In this document: positions 45,780-54,640 of the stretch, in pieces
Position numbering within the stretch: position 1 is the stretch's first letter
How the letters are laid out: each line of letters opens with the position of its first letter
Source of the DNA: Halorubrum vacuolatum
GTDB taxonomy: Archaea > Halobacteriota > Halobacteria > Halobacteriales > Haloferacaceae
DNA length: 64,000 nucleotides
Assembly (NCBI RefSeq): GCF_900188065.1
Contig: NZ_FZNQ01000010.1
Span: forward strand, 40,353 to 104,352
Direction of reading: 5' to 3'
Program-made: the position numbers and the translations under genes
Notes under the pieces: generated by a model
What the model saw: the letters and a program-made list of their open reading frames with translations, nothing else
Told to the model about the DNA's origin: nothing
Databases searched by the model: none

Positions 45780-46352
45780 ATGCGAACGGGCACACGCACG
45801 GCCGGCCCGATCGAGCGGCGGGAACTCCTCGCGATGATCGCCGCCGCGGTCGCGGTCAACCTCGTCGGCGCGCTCGGCGTTCCCTTCACGGATCCGGGCG
45901 GCGCGTGGTTCGCCACGTTGGCGCTTCCCGCCTTCTATCCGCCGAACTGGGCGTTTGGCGTCGTCTGGCCGATCCTGTATGCGCTCATGGGCGTCGCCGC
46001 GGTACTCGTCTATCGTGAGGGTCGCGCACGCGACGCGGCTCGTCCGTTGAATGGAGGCGGCCTCCTCCCGGCGAACCGCCCGACGCGCGTCGCGCTCGGG
46101 CTCTTCGCCGTGCAGCTCGTCGTCAACGTCGCGTGGTCGCCGGTCTTTTGGGGGCTCCAGCGCCCGGACCTCGGGCTCGGCGTGCTGCTCGCGCTGCTCC
46201 CGCTCGTCGTGGCGACCATCGTCGCGTTCGATCGCCTCGACCGACGTGCGGCCGTCTGTCTCGTCCCGTATCTCGCGTGGGTGCTGTTCGCGACCGTGCT
46301 CAACTACGGGATCTGGTCGGTAACCGATCCCTGCCTACTTCGCTCGGTCTGA
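45780..46352 (+). CDS. tspO: TspO/MBR-family membrane protein
   Basis: 190 residues with five membrane helices. The tryptophan-rich family signature PAFYPPNWAFGVVWPILYALMG is visible across helices 2-3 (first 20 residues quoted: PAFYPPNWAFGVVWPILYAL), and WSPVFWGLQRPDLG and LNYGIWSV also match. TspO binds porphyrins and related ligands and is linked to oxygen or light response. Starts at ATG 45780. Confidence 0.93.
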   Translation: MRTGTRTAGPIERRELLAMIAAAVAVNLVGALGVPFTDPGGAWFATLALPAFYPPNWAFGVVWPILYALMGVAAVLVYREGRARDAARPLNGGGLLPANRPTRVALGLFAVQLVVNVAWSPVFWGLQRPDLGLGVLLALLPLVVATIVAFDRLDRRAAVCLVPYLAWVLFATVLNYGIWSVTDPCLLRSV

Positions 46353-46637
46353 CGACCTCGCTCGTTGAGGGAGGGGCTTTGATGTGGGACTCGCCGTCAG
46401 TTGTCGCCGGGGAGGAAGGTCGTTCCTCGCCCGTACCGAACGACCTTCGGGGTCGGCGTCCCCACCATTCGGGGCCGGGCTACTGCGGCCCGTGATACCG
46501 GCGACTTGTGCGACGGTATCACTGATTATTTGTAGGGCGGCCTCCCGAAAAAGTGTATCGGATAGCGAGTCGGCTGGCAGAAACCACAGTGTCTGTTTCC
46601 CATCATGTCGGTTTCCTCCACCTCGAAAGATGCTGAA
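46353..46637. other. Convergent intergenic region with no supported gene
   Basis: 285 bp between the stops of tspO and a GNAT gene. It contains ccgggctactgcggcccg (near 46474-46491) and other inverted stretches. A minus-strand frame ends MMGNRHCGFCQPTRYPIHFF and a plus-strand frame runs 46384-46641; neither has a family signature. I regard it as a possible gene or element remnant, without proof. Confidence 0.35.
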
Positions 46638-47252
46638 TTAGCCGCGTCCTTCTCCAGGCGGCTCCGCGCCCTCACGCTCGTGCAGGAACGCTTCCACCGC
46701 GCCGTCCAGGTCACGCTCGCGAAACCGATCGAGCCCGTCCTGGTACCGCTCGATGTCGTCATGGATCGGCGACGGCGCGTCGATCGGTCGCGACAGCTCC
46801 AACTCGGCGATCCCCGTCCGCTCGCCGTCGTAGGCGAAGCCCGATTTATAAAGGGCCTCGTAGGCGAACGGGTTGTTGACGGCGATCCGGACGGTCTCAT
46901 ATCCCCGATCGGCGAGGCGCGGCACGAGCCGGTCGATCAGCCTCGGGCCGTGCCCCTCGCCGCGTCGGGCCCGATGCACGGTGACGTATCGGAGCCGACA
47001 GCATCCGGGGTCGGTTCGGTCCGGCGAGAAGGCGACGGCCGCGAGCACGTCCCGGTCGAATTCGTCCGGATCGACGGTCTCGGGCAGCGGTTCGGCCGGC
47101 TCCCAGTCGGGGACCGCTCGCGAGCCGTCGACCGTCCGCCAGACCGCCTTCCCGGGCGCGCCGACCACGAACTTCCCGGCGTACGCGAACGCCCGGTAAT
47201 CCAGCCGGAGGGTGCTCCCCTCGCCCGGCCAGCCGATCACGGCGAACTCCAT
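46638..47252 (-). CDS. GNAT-family N-acetyltransferase with an acyl-CoA-binding core
   Basis: 204 residues from the ATG at 47252 (MEFAVIGWPGEGSTLRLDY). The GNAT core is central: LRYVTVHRARRGEGHGPRLI (~108-127, motif A with RRGEGHG) and VRIAVNNPFAYEALYKSGFAY (~142-162; motif B NPFAYEALYKSGF). The N-terminal ~90 residues are an extra beta-rich part. The stop is at 46638-46640. The ligand is unknown. Divergent from a methyltransferase with a 52-bp gap. Confidence 0.86.
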   Translation of the reverse strand: MEFAVIGWPGEGSTLRLDYRAFAYAGKFVVGAPGKAVWRTVDGSRAVPDWEPAEPLPETVDPDEFDRDVLAAVAFSPDRTDPGCCRLRYVTVHRARRGEGHGPRLIDRLVPRLADRGYETVRIAVNNPFAYEALYKSGFAYDGERTGIAELELSRPIDAPSPIHDDIERYQDGLDRFRERDLDGAVEAFLHEREGAEPPGEGRG

Positions 47253-47304
47253 GTGGCGTCGTAGGACCCCGACACATATCAGTAATCCCGTCGAATCGAC
47301 GGCT

Positions 47305-47922
47305 ATGTTCGGACCCGGTGACCTCGGTTTCTTCGAGCGGGTCGCCCCGCTGTATGACCTCGTGATGCCCCCCGCGAGCGGGACGGCGCTCGCCGACGGG
47401 CTTGCCCACGCGGAGCGACCGATCGAGCGCCTCCTTGACGTTGGCGGCGGCTCCGGCCGCGCCGCGGCGGCCATCACCGGTCCCGAGGTGACCGTCGTCG
47501 ACGCCTCTCCTCGGATGCTCGGCCGCGCTCGTCGCGTTCGTGGGCTGGACGCGATGGCGGGCGACGCCTCCCGACTTCCGGTCCGCGACGACGCCGTCGA
47601 CGCCGTGATGATCGTCGACGCCCTCCATCACTTCCCCGACGCCGACGCCACGCTCGCGGAGGTCGCTCGCGTCCTCGCGCCCGGCGGCGTCCTCGTCGTT
47701 CGTGAGTTCGATCCGACCCATCCACTGGGGCGGGCGATCGAACTCGGCGAGGAACTGGTCGGGATGCAGTCGACGTTCTTCTCCCCTGACAGGCTCGCGG
47801 ACGACTTGGCCCCGCACGGTTTCCGGCCGTCCGTGATCGAGCGGGGCTTCGGCTACACGGTCGTCGGCGTGCGGCTGGACGGATCGATGTCGGTCGGATC
47901 GATGTCGGTCGGATCGAAGTAG
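47305..47922 (+). CDS. Class I SAM-dependent methyltransferase (UbiE/MenG-like)
   Basis: 205 residues from the ATG at 47305. Motif I LLDVGGGSGRAAAAI (~43-57), motif II VTVVDASPRML, AGDASRLPVRDDAVDAVMIVD and LHHFPDADATLAEVARVLAPGG are visible. The last residues are a duplicated SMSVG unit (GSMSVGSMSVGSK), encoded by a short tandem DNA repeat. The substrate may be a quinone precursor but is not proven. Confidence 0.88.
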   Translation: MFGPGDLGFFERVAPLYDLVMPPASGTALADGLAHAERPIERLLDVGGGSGRAAAAITGPEVTVVDASPRMLGRARRVRGLDAMAGDASRLPVRDDAVDAVMIVDALHHFPDADATLAEVARVLAPGGVLVVREFDPTHPLGRAIELGEELVGMQSTFFSPDRLADDLAPHGFRPSVIERGFGYTVVGVRLDGSMSVGSMSVGSK

Positions 47923-47963
47923 ATCGACGTTGATCGACCGGATGCGTGAAAAGTTCCGCCCGC

Positions 47964-49436
47964 TCAGTCGTCGGCGCGATCCTGTGGCGTCGGCCGGTCG
48001 GGATCGTCGTGGCTCCCGTGGTCGTGGTCGCCGTGGGCATGATCGTGGTCGCCGTGGGCATGATCGTGGTCATGGCCATGCTCGCCGTGACCGCCTCCGC
48101 CGCGGTCGGAGCCGTTCGTTCCGCCCATGATCTCGGCCCCTTCGCCGTCGATCATGTCCATGTTTTTCAGGTTGTCCCGCTCCTCGAAGTCGGCGACGGC
48201 CTCCATCACGTCCTCCTGGGTGATCGTCATCCGATCCTCGGTGAGCGCGCCGAGGACGGCCTCACGAAGCACCATCCGGAGGTCCGATCCGGTCAGCCCG
48301 CTCGTCCGGTCGGCGACCTCCTCGGGGTCAAAGTCGGCGATCTCCATCCGCTTCGTGACGACTCGGAGGATGTCGGCGCGCATGTCGCGGTCGGGCTTGG
48401 GGAAGTTGACGATCTCGTCGAACCGCCGCCATGCGGCGGCATCGAGCTGATCGGGATGGTTGGTCGCGCCGATCAGTAACACCTCGTCGCGGACGAGCGA
48501 CACCTCGTCTATCGATTTCAGCAGGGTGTTCACGGCCCGCTTGAGCGCGGCGTGTTCGTCCGAGCGACGGGTCTTCGCGACGGAGTCGAACTCGTCGATG
48601 AAGAGGATACACGGCGAGAGCCGCTTTGCGACCTCGAAGCTCTTATCCACGTTCTTCGCCGTCTCGCCGAGGTACTGGCTCGTGATCATCGAGAGTTTCA
48701 CCTCGACGAACGGGAGGCCGAGTTCGTGGGCGAGCGCCCGCGAGATGGTCGTCTTCCCGGTGCCGGGCGGGCCGACGAAGAGCAGCTTGCCGATCTCACG
48801 GAGCCCGATGCTGGCGAGGTGCTCACGGTATTCGATCGCTTTGACGATCTTCTGTATCTCACGCTCCTGATCTCCCGTGAGCACGAGGTCCGCGAGCGTC
48901 GTCTCGATCTCCTCGGGCGCTTTGACGTTGACGAGGTCGAGCATCTCGGCGTCCTCCTCCTCGTCGAAATACTGCTCGAGCAGCGCGTCGATCCAGACCC
49001 GATCGGCCTGTATGGGGCGGACGTCCGCACGCGCTTGCTCGTGGGTGACGGGAGCCGTGAGGTCATCCGCCGCCTCGAAGGCGGCCACGAGCGTCGGATT
49101 GGAGGCGAGTCGCTCGTCCTCGGCGTGTTTTTCGACCCATTCGAGCGCCATCTCCGGTTGTGTGAGCGTGATCTCCCCGGAGAAGTCCGTCCGCTGGGTG
49201 AAAAGCAGGTCGGAGACGGCCTCCCAGGGCCGCTCGACTCCCGTCGCGGTGGTGGTCACGCCGTCGGTCGCCTTGAGGGGACGCTCGATCCCGCCGGGCG
49301 CGTCCTCGCCCGGCGTTTCGGTCCAGAACACCTGTCTAAACCGTGGCGGGAGGTCGTTCTCGTCGAGGTCGCGGTTCTCGGTGTAGAGGTGGGCGGTTAA
49401 GACGAACTCGACCACGTCGAGCGCCGGGTCACTCAT
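47964..49436 (-). CDS. AAA-type ATPase with a histidine-rich C-terminal tail
   Basis: 490 residues from the ATG at 49436 (MSDPALDVVEFVLTAHLY). The N-terminal ~200 residues are unclassified. The AAA module has Walker A GPPGTGKTT, Walker B CILFIDEFDS, sensor 1 IGATNHPD, and arginine-finger-region RRFDEIV. The last ~35 residues carry 12 His mixed with Asp and Gly (HGDHDHAHGDHDH), a likely metal-binding tail. It resembles proteasome-associated or CDC48-like ATPases in sequence order but lacks a second domain. Confidence 0.9.
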   Translation of the reverse strand: MSDPALDVVEFVLTAHLYTENRDLDENDLPPRFRQVFWTETPGEDAPGGIERPLKATDGVTTTATGVERPWEAVSDLLFTQRTDFSGEITLTQPEMALEWVEKHAEDERLASNPTLVAAFEAADDLTAPVTHEQARADVRPIQADRVWIDALLEQYFDEEEDAEMLDLVNVKAPEEIETTLADLVLTGDQEREIQKIVKAIEYREHLASIGLREIGKLLFVGPPGTGKTTISRALAHELGLPFVEVKLSMITSQYLGETAKNVDKSFEVAKRLSPCILFIDEFDSVAKTRRSDEHAALKRAVNTLLKSIDEVSLVRDEVLLIGATNHPDQLDAAAWRRFDEIVNFPKPDRDMRADILRVVTKRMEIADFDPEEVADRTSGLTGSDLRMVLREAVLGALTEDRMTITQEDVMEAVADFEERDNLKNMDMIDGEGAEIMGGTNGSDRGGGGHGEHGHDHDHAHGDHDHAHGDHDHGSHDDPDRPTPQDRADD

Positions 49437-49553
49437 CCCCGCGAGGTAGCAGTGGCGCGCGTTTAAGCCCGTCGAAGACGCGGTCGGCGGGTCGATCGCC
49501 GACGCGCTCGCCGCGGAACTTTTGCCCGGTGACCGCCACGGGTCGATCATCGA

Positions 49554-51698
49554 ATGACGAGACGTACTGCCTCCCGACTGGACGCACGCGACGGCGTCCG
49601 AACGACGTGCATGCGGTGTGCCGTCGGGTGTGGACTCCGCCAGCGCCCCACCGCCGACGGAAACGGCTTGGCGACGGTCCGTGGCGACCCATCACACGTC
49701 GTCAGCCGTGGGCAGGCCTGTGCGCGAGGGGTGGACGAAACAGCGGATCCACGCGGTGACCGGCTCACCCGCCCGCTCGTGCGTCGGGGTGGCGACCTCG
49801 TCGAAACGACCTGGGACGTCGCGCTCGACCGGGCAATCTCGGGATTCGAGTCGGCGGTCGGTCTCGATGAAGACGCCTCAACCGGGGCCGATCCGGACGC
49901 ACTCGCGGTTATCGGGAGCGGACAACAGACGAACGAGGCGGCCTACGCGCTCGGGAAGGTCGCCCGCGGCGGCGTCGGGACCGAACGGTACGACGCCAAC
50001 ACCACCCTCTGTATGGCGAGCGCGGTGCGCGCCTACCTCGACGCGTTCGGCAGCGACGCCCCGCCGCCGACCTACGACGACATCCCCGAGGCGGCGGTCC
50101 ACCTGATCTGGGGCGCGAACCCGGCGGTCGCCCATCCCGTTCTCTTTCGATGGATCGCCGACGCCGCGGCCGAGGCGGGCCGTGAGCTGATCGTCGTCGA
50201 CCCGGTCGAGACGGCGACGGCGAGGCGGGCGGACCGCCACGTTCGGCCGGCCTTCGGCGGCGATCATGCGCTTGCACGCGCGATCCTCGCGCGACTCGTC
50301 GAGGACGACCGCGTCGATCGGGAGTTCATCGACGCGTACACGACCGGTTTCGAGGCGGTTCGTGAGTCGCTTTCGGATCCGGAGTCGGCCGCCGAGGCCG
50401 CCGGGGTCGACCTCGAAACGGTTGACCGGCTGGCGGCCGCCTTCGAGCGACGGACGCTCGTCTACTGGGGCATGGGCGTCAACCAGAGCGTGCGTGGGAC
50501 GGCGACCGCCGGCGCGTTGATCGACTGTTGTCTCGCGACCGGGAACCTCGGTCCGGGCTGCGGGCCGTTTTCGATCACCGGACAGGCGAACTCGATGGGC
50601 GCACGCCTCTGTGCGTCCACGGGAACCTGGCCGGGCCATCGCGAGTTCACCGATCCCACCCACCGTCGTGCGGTCGCATCGGCGTGGGACGTGCCCGTCT
50701 CACGGCTGCCGGATTCCTCGGGCCCGGGACCGGTCGGGATCCTCTCGCGCCGACCGACGGCGCTCTGGACGGTGGCGACGAACCCGGCGGCGGGCCTTCC
50801 GGCGGCCGGCGACGCCCGCGAGGTGCTCTCGGAGACGTTTCTCGTCGTGCAGGACGCTTTCCGAACGGAGACGGTCGAATTCGCGGACGTCGTCCTGCCG
50901 GCGGCGACGTGGGGGGAGACGGTGGGAACGACGACGAACATGGAGCGCCGCATCTCGCGGATCCGTGCGGCGACGGACCCGCCGGGGGACGCGCGAACGG
51001 ACCTCGAGATCATCGTCGCGATCGGCGAGCGGCTCGCGCCCGGGCTGTTCGACGGGACGGGTGCCGACCCGGAAGCCGTCTTCGAGGAACTCACCGCCCT
51101 GACCGCGGGGACACCGGCGGACTGCTCGGGCATCACGTATCCGCGGCTGGAGGAGGGTGCGGTCCGCTGGCCGGCGGCCGACCCGGCGGCGGAGGCGGGA
51201 TACCGCTACCTGGTCGACGCCGAGCCCGAGAGCGATGACGACACCCGCGCGACAGGTCGCTTCGTGTTTCCGACCCCGTCCGGTCAAGCCCGATTTTCGA
51301 CCCATGCGGCGGCCCCACTTCCGGAGCCGGTCGATGACGCGTACGATCTCCTGTTGACGACCGCCCGGGAGCCGGACGGCTACAACACCGGGATCCGCTC
51401 CCGGGACGACGATCCGGACCCACCGCTCGCGCGGATCAATCCTCGAACGGCCGCCGAGAGTCTTGCAGTGGAGGAAGTGGCATCGAACCGCTCCGACGGC
51501 TCCCCGATCGACATCGTCTCACGGCGCGGACGTGTTCGAGCGATCCTCGAGCCCGACCCCGCCGTCCCCGAGGGCGCGGTGTGGCTCCCCATCCACCACC
51601 CCGCGGCGAACGACCTGACGGTCGATGCGACCGATCCGTTCTCGGACGAGCCGAACTACAAACAGTGTGCGGTTCGTATCGAACGGCCGACATACTGA
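49554..51698 (+). CDS. nasA: Assimilatory nitrate reductase-type molybdopterin oxidoreductase (NasA)
   Basis: 714 residues. The N-terminal [4Fe-4S] ligands are Cys19, Cys22, Cys26 and Cys56. The Mo-ligand region reads YDANTTLCMASAVRAYLDAF, the Cys-containing sequence of cyanobacterial and haloarchaeal assimilatory nitrate reductases. Mo-bis-MGD contacts follow (GVNQSVRGTATAG, TGQANSMGARL, NMERRISRI) and the end has WLPIHHPAANDLTVDATDPF. It reduces nitrate to nitrite in the cytoplasm. No nitrite reductase or nitrate transporter gene is adjacent. Confidence 0.88.
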   Translation: MTRRTASRLDARDGVRTTCMRCAVGCGLRQRPTADGNGLATVRGDPSHVVSRGQACARGVDETADPRGDRLTRPLVRRGGDLVETTWDVALDRAISGFESAVGLDEDASTGADPDALAVIGSGQQTNEAAYALGKVARGGVGTERYDANTTLCMASAVRAYLDAFGSDAPPPTYDDIPEAAVHLIWGANPAVAHPVLFRWIADAAAEAGRELIVVDPVETATARRADRHVRPAFGGDHALARAILARLVEDDRVDREFIDAYTTGFEAVRESLSDPESAAEAAGVDLETVDRLAAAFERRTLVYWGMGVNQSVRGTATAGALIDCCLATGNLGPGCGPFSITGQANSMGARLCASTGTWPGHREFTDPTHRRAVASAWDVPVSRLPDSSGPGPVGILSRRPTALWTVATNPAAGLPAAGDAREVLSETFLVVQDAFRTETVEFADVVLPAATWGETVGTTTNMERRISRIRAATDPPGDARTDLEIIVAIGERLAPGLFDGTGADPEAVFEELTALTAGTPADCSGITYPRLEEGAVRWPAADPAAEAGYRYLVDAEPESDDDTRATGRFVFPTPSGQARFSTHAAAPLPEPVDDAYDLLLTTAREPDGYNTGIRSRDDDPDPPLARINPRTAAESLAVEEVASNRSDGSPIDIVSRRGRVRAILEPDPAVPEGAVWLPIHHPAANDLTVDATDPFSDEPNYKQCAVRIERPTY

Positions 51699-51776
51699 CA
51701 CACTCGATACGTTCACGTGTACGGATCGCTTTAGCCGACGCTCGGAGCGTGGCGGTTGAGGAAAAACGGTCTCGTT

Positions 51777-52043
51777 CTACAGCCGGCCGACGTTCTCGAC
51801 GGCGACGGACTCGACGCCGTCGACCTCCGCGAACGCCTCCTCGACGGCTTCGGTGCCGCCCGCGCCGTCGGGGACGATGACGGTCGGCAACAGCGCGACG
51901 AGGCCGAACGCGACGTCCTCTTTTCCGAACCCACGGATCGTCGCGCCCTCTGGCAGCGACGCTGCGAGGCGGTCCTCGAGCTCGTCGAGATCGAGCTCCG
52001 GGCTGTTCGGCATGACCTTGATCTTGGCGGCGACGTCCCCCAT
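51777..52043 (-). CDS. ef1b: Translation elongation factor aEF1B (EF-1 beta)
   Basis: 88 residues from the ATG at 52043 ([20 protein letters not shown]), the archaeal EF1B length. [20 protein letters not shown] is a core family segment. It is the guanine nucleotide exchange factor for aEF1A. A 1-bp gap separates it from the upstream zinc micro-protein, so they are co-transcribed. Confidence 0.96.
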   Translation of the reverse strand: MGDVAAKIKVMPNSPELDLDELEDRLAASLPEGATIRGFGKEDVAFGLVALLPTVIVPDGAGGTEAVEEAFAEVDGVESVAVENVGRL

Positions 52044-52044
52044 G

Positions 52045-52224
52045 TTAGGGCCCCCGGAAGCTGCAGTCGGGACACTCATACAGGTTGCTCTGTTTGCGGC
52101 ACTTCGAGCACCGGTGGATGGTCGTTCCGCAGTCCGGGCAGGCGAACGTCGCGGCCGTCATGCCGGCCACCTGGATCCCACAGGAGACGCACTTCTTGGC
52201 GGCTCCGGATTCACTCTTGCTCAT
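52045..52224 (-). CDS. HVO_2753-like zinc-finger micro-protein
   Basis: 59 residues from the ATG at 52224 ([12 protein letters not shown]). Four CxxC pairs (CVSCG, CPDCG, CSKC, CPDC) give eight zinc ligands for two zinc ions, the pattern of Haloferax volcanii HVO_2753, a structurally characterised 59-residue protein linked to motility and biofilm. It lies directly upstream of aEF1B. Confidence 0.92.
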   Translation of the reverse strand: MSKSESGAAKKCVSCGIQVAGMTAATFACPDCGTTIHRCSKCRKQSNLYECPDCSFRGP

Positions 52225-52305
52225 ACCCGTTCTCACCGGCGCGTGACTTTTAACCGTTGTTCTTTGCCCGCGCTGCGGCTCGCACGGCGAACACGTGTGT
52301 CCGAC

Positions 52306-53541
52306 TCACCAGAGCATCAACGGCCCGATGAGCACGCCCATCAGGTGCACCCGTCGCGCCCCAAACCGCGGCGGCACGAGCCCGAGCAGCGCGGAGACGA
52401 CGAACACGCCGACGCCGAAGGCCCCCGCGAAGGCGTACGAGAGTCCGACGAGGAGGAGCAGTACCGTCACCGACAGCCGTGTGTAGTCCGCGTTGCCGAC
52501 GACCCGCAGATACGCGTCGCCGAGGAGCAACACGAGCGTGAATCCACACAGGGCCGCGATGGCGACCGCGACCAACAGGACGGGCATCGCGAGCGGCACC
52601 GCCGCACGCTCCACCGCGACGGTCACCCCCGTTCTGGGCGTCCCGAGCGCCGCGAGCGCGAACAGCGCGAAGACGGTATTCGCCGTGTTGGCCCCGCTCG
52701 TGGCGACGACGAACCCGCGGTCGGCCTCCCGACGTGGCACGGCCGGAAGCGCCGCGATGGCGGCGATCGCCGCGGAGACGCCGGGGATGTACCCGACGAT
52801 CGCGCCCGCGATCGATCCGGCGCCCGCCGTCACCCCGAGGTCGCGTTTTCCCATCGTGAGCCGGGCGTCGGACTGTGGCGGCACGCCGTCGCCGCCGATC
52901 GCGTCGATCAGCACGGGTGCGCCGAACAGTCCGGTGAAAAGCGGGGCGAGGATCCCGCCGGCATCGAGCGGCGCGTCCGGATCGATATCGAGCGTCGCCA
53001 TCCCGAGGGCGGCACTCGCGAGGAACGCCGCAAAACCCACGACCGCGCCCCGCCGTGAGGACTCAGTGATGACGAGGAAGACGACGACGCCCGCGAGCAG
53101 CCACGGCAGGTTCGCTCTCACCGTTGGATACCAGCGGATCATCGCCCACGTGATCGGGATGGCGAGCGGGACCGCGAGCGCGACCGCGATCCCAGACCCG
53201 ACCGCCGAGAGCCGAAGCGCCTCGCGGCCGCGACCCGCGACGACCAGCCGATGGCCGGGAAGCGCTGCGACCGCGGTCGCCGCGTCGGGTACGCCGAGCG
53301 CGAGCGCCGGGACGATGTCGAGGAAGGAGTGAACCACGCCGGCCGCGAGGATCGCGATCCCGACGAGCAGCGGGTCGGCCGGGATCGACGGGGCGATCCC
53401 CGCGAGCAACAGCGCGAAGTTATTGGCGTGGAGCCCCGGAACCAGCCCGCTTATCGTCCCGAGGGCAGCCCCGCCGATGAGGAACGCCAGCGCCTGCAGG
53501 GTAAAGCCCGGATCGACGACGGGGTGGACCAGTGCGTCCAT
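52306..53541 (-). CDS. TctA-like tripartite tricarboxylate transporter permease
   Basis: A 411-residue polytopic protein with ~10-12 helices. Two family repeats begin ISGLVPGLHANNFALLLAGI and VGYIPGVSAAIAAIAAL (gating/substrate loops of the TctA/DUF112 family). The C-terminus ends in a membrane helix. No TctB or TctC binding protein is nearby; haloarchaeal TctA-only loci are common and the substrate is unknown. Confidence 0.85.
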   Translation of the reverse strand: MDALVHPVVDPGFTLQALAFLIGGAALGTISGLVPGLHANNFALLLAGIAPSIPADPLLVGIAILAAGVVHSFLDIVPALALGVPDAATAVAALPGHRLVVAGRGREALRLSAVGSGIAVALAVPLAIPITWAMIRWYPTVRANLPWLLAGVVVFLVITESSRRGAVVGFAAFLASAALGMATLDIDPDAPLDAGGILAPLFTGLFGAPVLIDAIGGDGVPPQSDARLTMGKRDLGVTAGAGSIAGAIVGYIPGVSAAIAAIAALPAVPRREADRGFVVATSGANTANTVFALFALAALGTPRTGVTVAVERAAVPLAMPVLLVAVAIAALCGFTLVLLLGDAYLRVVGNADYTRLSVTVLLLLVGLSYAFAGAFGVGVFVVSALLGLVPPRFGARRVHLMGVLIGPLMLW

Positions 53542-53663
53542 CGCGACGAGGTGGCCGCGGCTTCACTCATAAGGTGTACGCCAGCGTAGGTGCTTATAGC
53601 GTGTACGGCAGCGTTGGCACTCACAACGTGGACGCCGCGTGGGACGCGATGTGAGAAACGAAC

Positions 53664-53861
53664 TTACGCCGCCTGAGCCGCCTGTGACGCCTTCTTTCGG
53701 GTAATGTAGCCGGCGATTCGGTTGCGAACGCCCTTCGATTCGACGGTGGTGAGCGCCGTGACGCTCTCCTTGTTCGTTTCGAAGTCTGTGTTGAACGAGT
53801 CCGGATAGCGCTCCAAGAGCACGTTCGCGAGCTGTTTGATGTACTTGGGCTTGATGGCCAT
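53664..53861 (-). CDS. rps17e: 30S ribosomal protein S17e
   Basis: 65 residues with the family sequence [20 protein letters not shown] and [20 protein letters not shown]. The C-terminal AAQAA is family-typical. The gene is 86 bp downstream of the DUF447 gene on the same strand. Confidence 0.97.
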   Translation of the reverse strand: MAIKPKYIKQLANVLLERYPDSFNTDFETNKESVTALTTVESKGVRNRIAGYITRKKASQAAQAA

Positions 53862-53947
53862 ACCGAGCGATACCGCCGGGCCGAACTAAAAGGAATCGTT
53901 CCCGCGACGGTGCCGTCGTGGCCGTCACTCGGGCCGTTTTGGGAGAT

Positions 53948-54640
53948 TCACCGTCGCGCCCGCCAGTCGGTCACCTCGTCGATCCGGGCGAAGGCCTCAC
54001 GTTCGCGGGGGCCCCCGCAGCGGTCGACGACGTCCGCGAAGTACGCGAGGCGATCCAGGAGGACATCGGTCGAATACGTCGGGACGTCGAGTCGCGAGGC
54101 CGCGACGGTCGCGTCGATCACCGCACCGAATCCACGGTTGATCGTCTGCACATGGGTCCGCTCGACGGCACAGTCGACCGGCTCCAGCATCCACGTCCGG
54201 ATCGTCGTGTCACCCTCCGTTCGCGCCTCACGCTCTTCGACGCGCACCTCGACCCACGCGTCGGCCGACGGGAGCACGGGCTCGTCGACCTCATGGACGG
54301 TTAACGCCGCCTCGACGAAGGTCCGCGGGTCGGTGACGAACTGGACGAACCCACCACCGCGTTCCGTGAAATTCCGCCACGTTCTGGTTCGTCCGTAGGT
54401 TCGAGCGGTGACGGGCGGTTCCGTTCCCTCGGCGGCATCGCTCGTCTCGGTCGTCTCACTCGCCGTGTCGGCTCCGCCCGACGCGTCGGATGCGTCCGGC
54501 GCGTGGAGCCCAAGCGCGGCGGCGTTCCACCGGCCGTTCGGTCCGAGCGTCGTCACGACGGACTCCGTCACTCCATGCAACTCGACCGGCCAGCCGGAGG
54601 GTGATCCGGACGTTCGGTTCCTCCCGTCGTCCCCGCTCAT
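53948..54640 (-). CDS. DUF447 family protein (FMN-binding split-barrel type)
   Basis: 230 residues. The DUF447 core is GVTESVVTTLGPNGRWNAAALG (~24-45), ARTYGRTRTWRNFTERGGGF (~79-98), and TVAASRLDVPTYSTDVLLDRLAYFADVV near the end. An acidic linker (~48-75) is a halophilic insert. It is the last of a four-gene operon (cofD, DUS, citG-like, DUF447) whose neighbours all overlap by 4 bp. DUF447 is also found in the methylotroph tetrahydromethanopterin gene cluster. Confidence 0.87.
   Translation of the reverse strand: MSGDDGRNRTSGSPSGWPVELHGVTESVVTTLGPNGRWNAAALGLHAPDASDASGGADTASETTETSDAAEGTEPPVTARTYGRTRTWRNFTERGGGFVQFVTDPRTFVEAALTVHEVDEPVLPSADAWVEVRVEEREARTEGDTTIRTWMLEPVDCAVERTHVQTINRGFGAVIDATVAASRLDVPTYSTDVLLDRLAYFADVVDRCGGPREREAFARIDEVTDWRARR

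Noticed and set aside
46384..46641. An 85-codon plus-strand frame in the tspO-GNAT gap
   Set aside because: No motif, no promoter, and it runs into the opposite gene's end.
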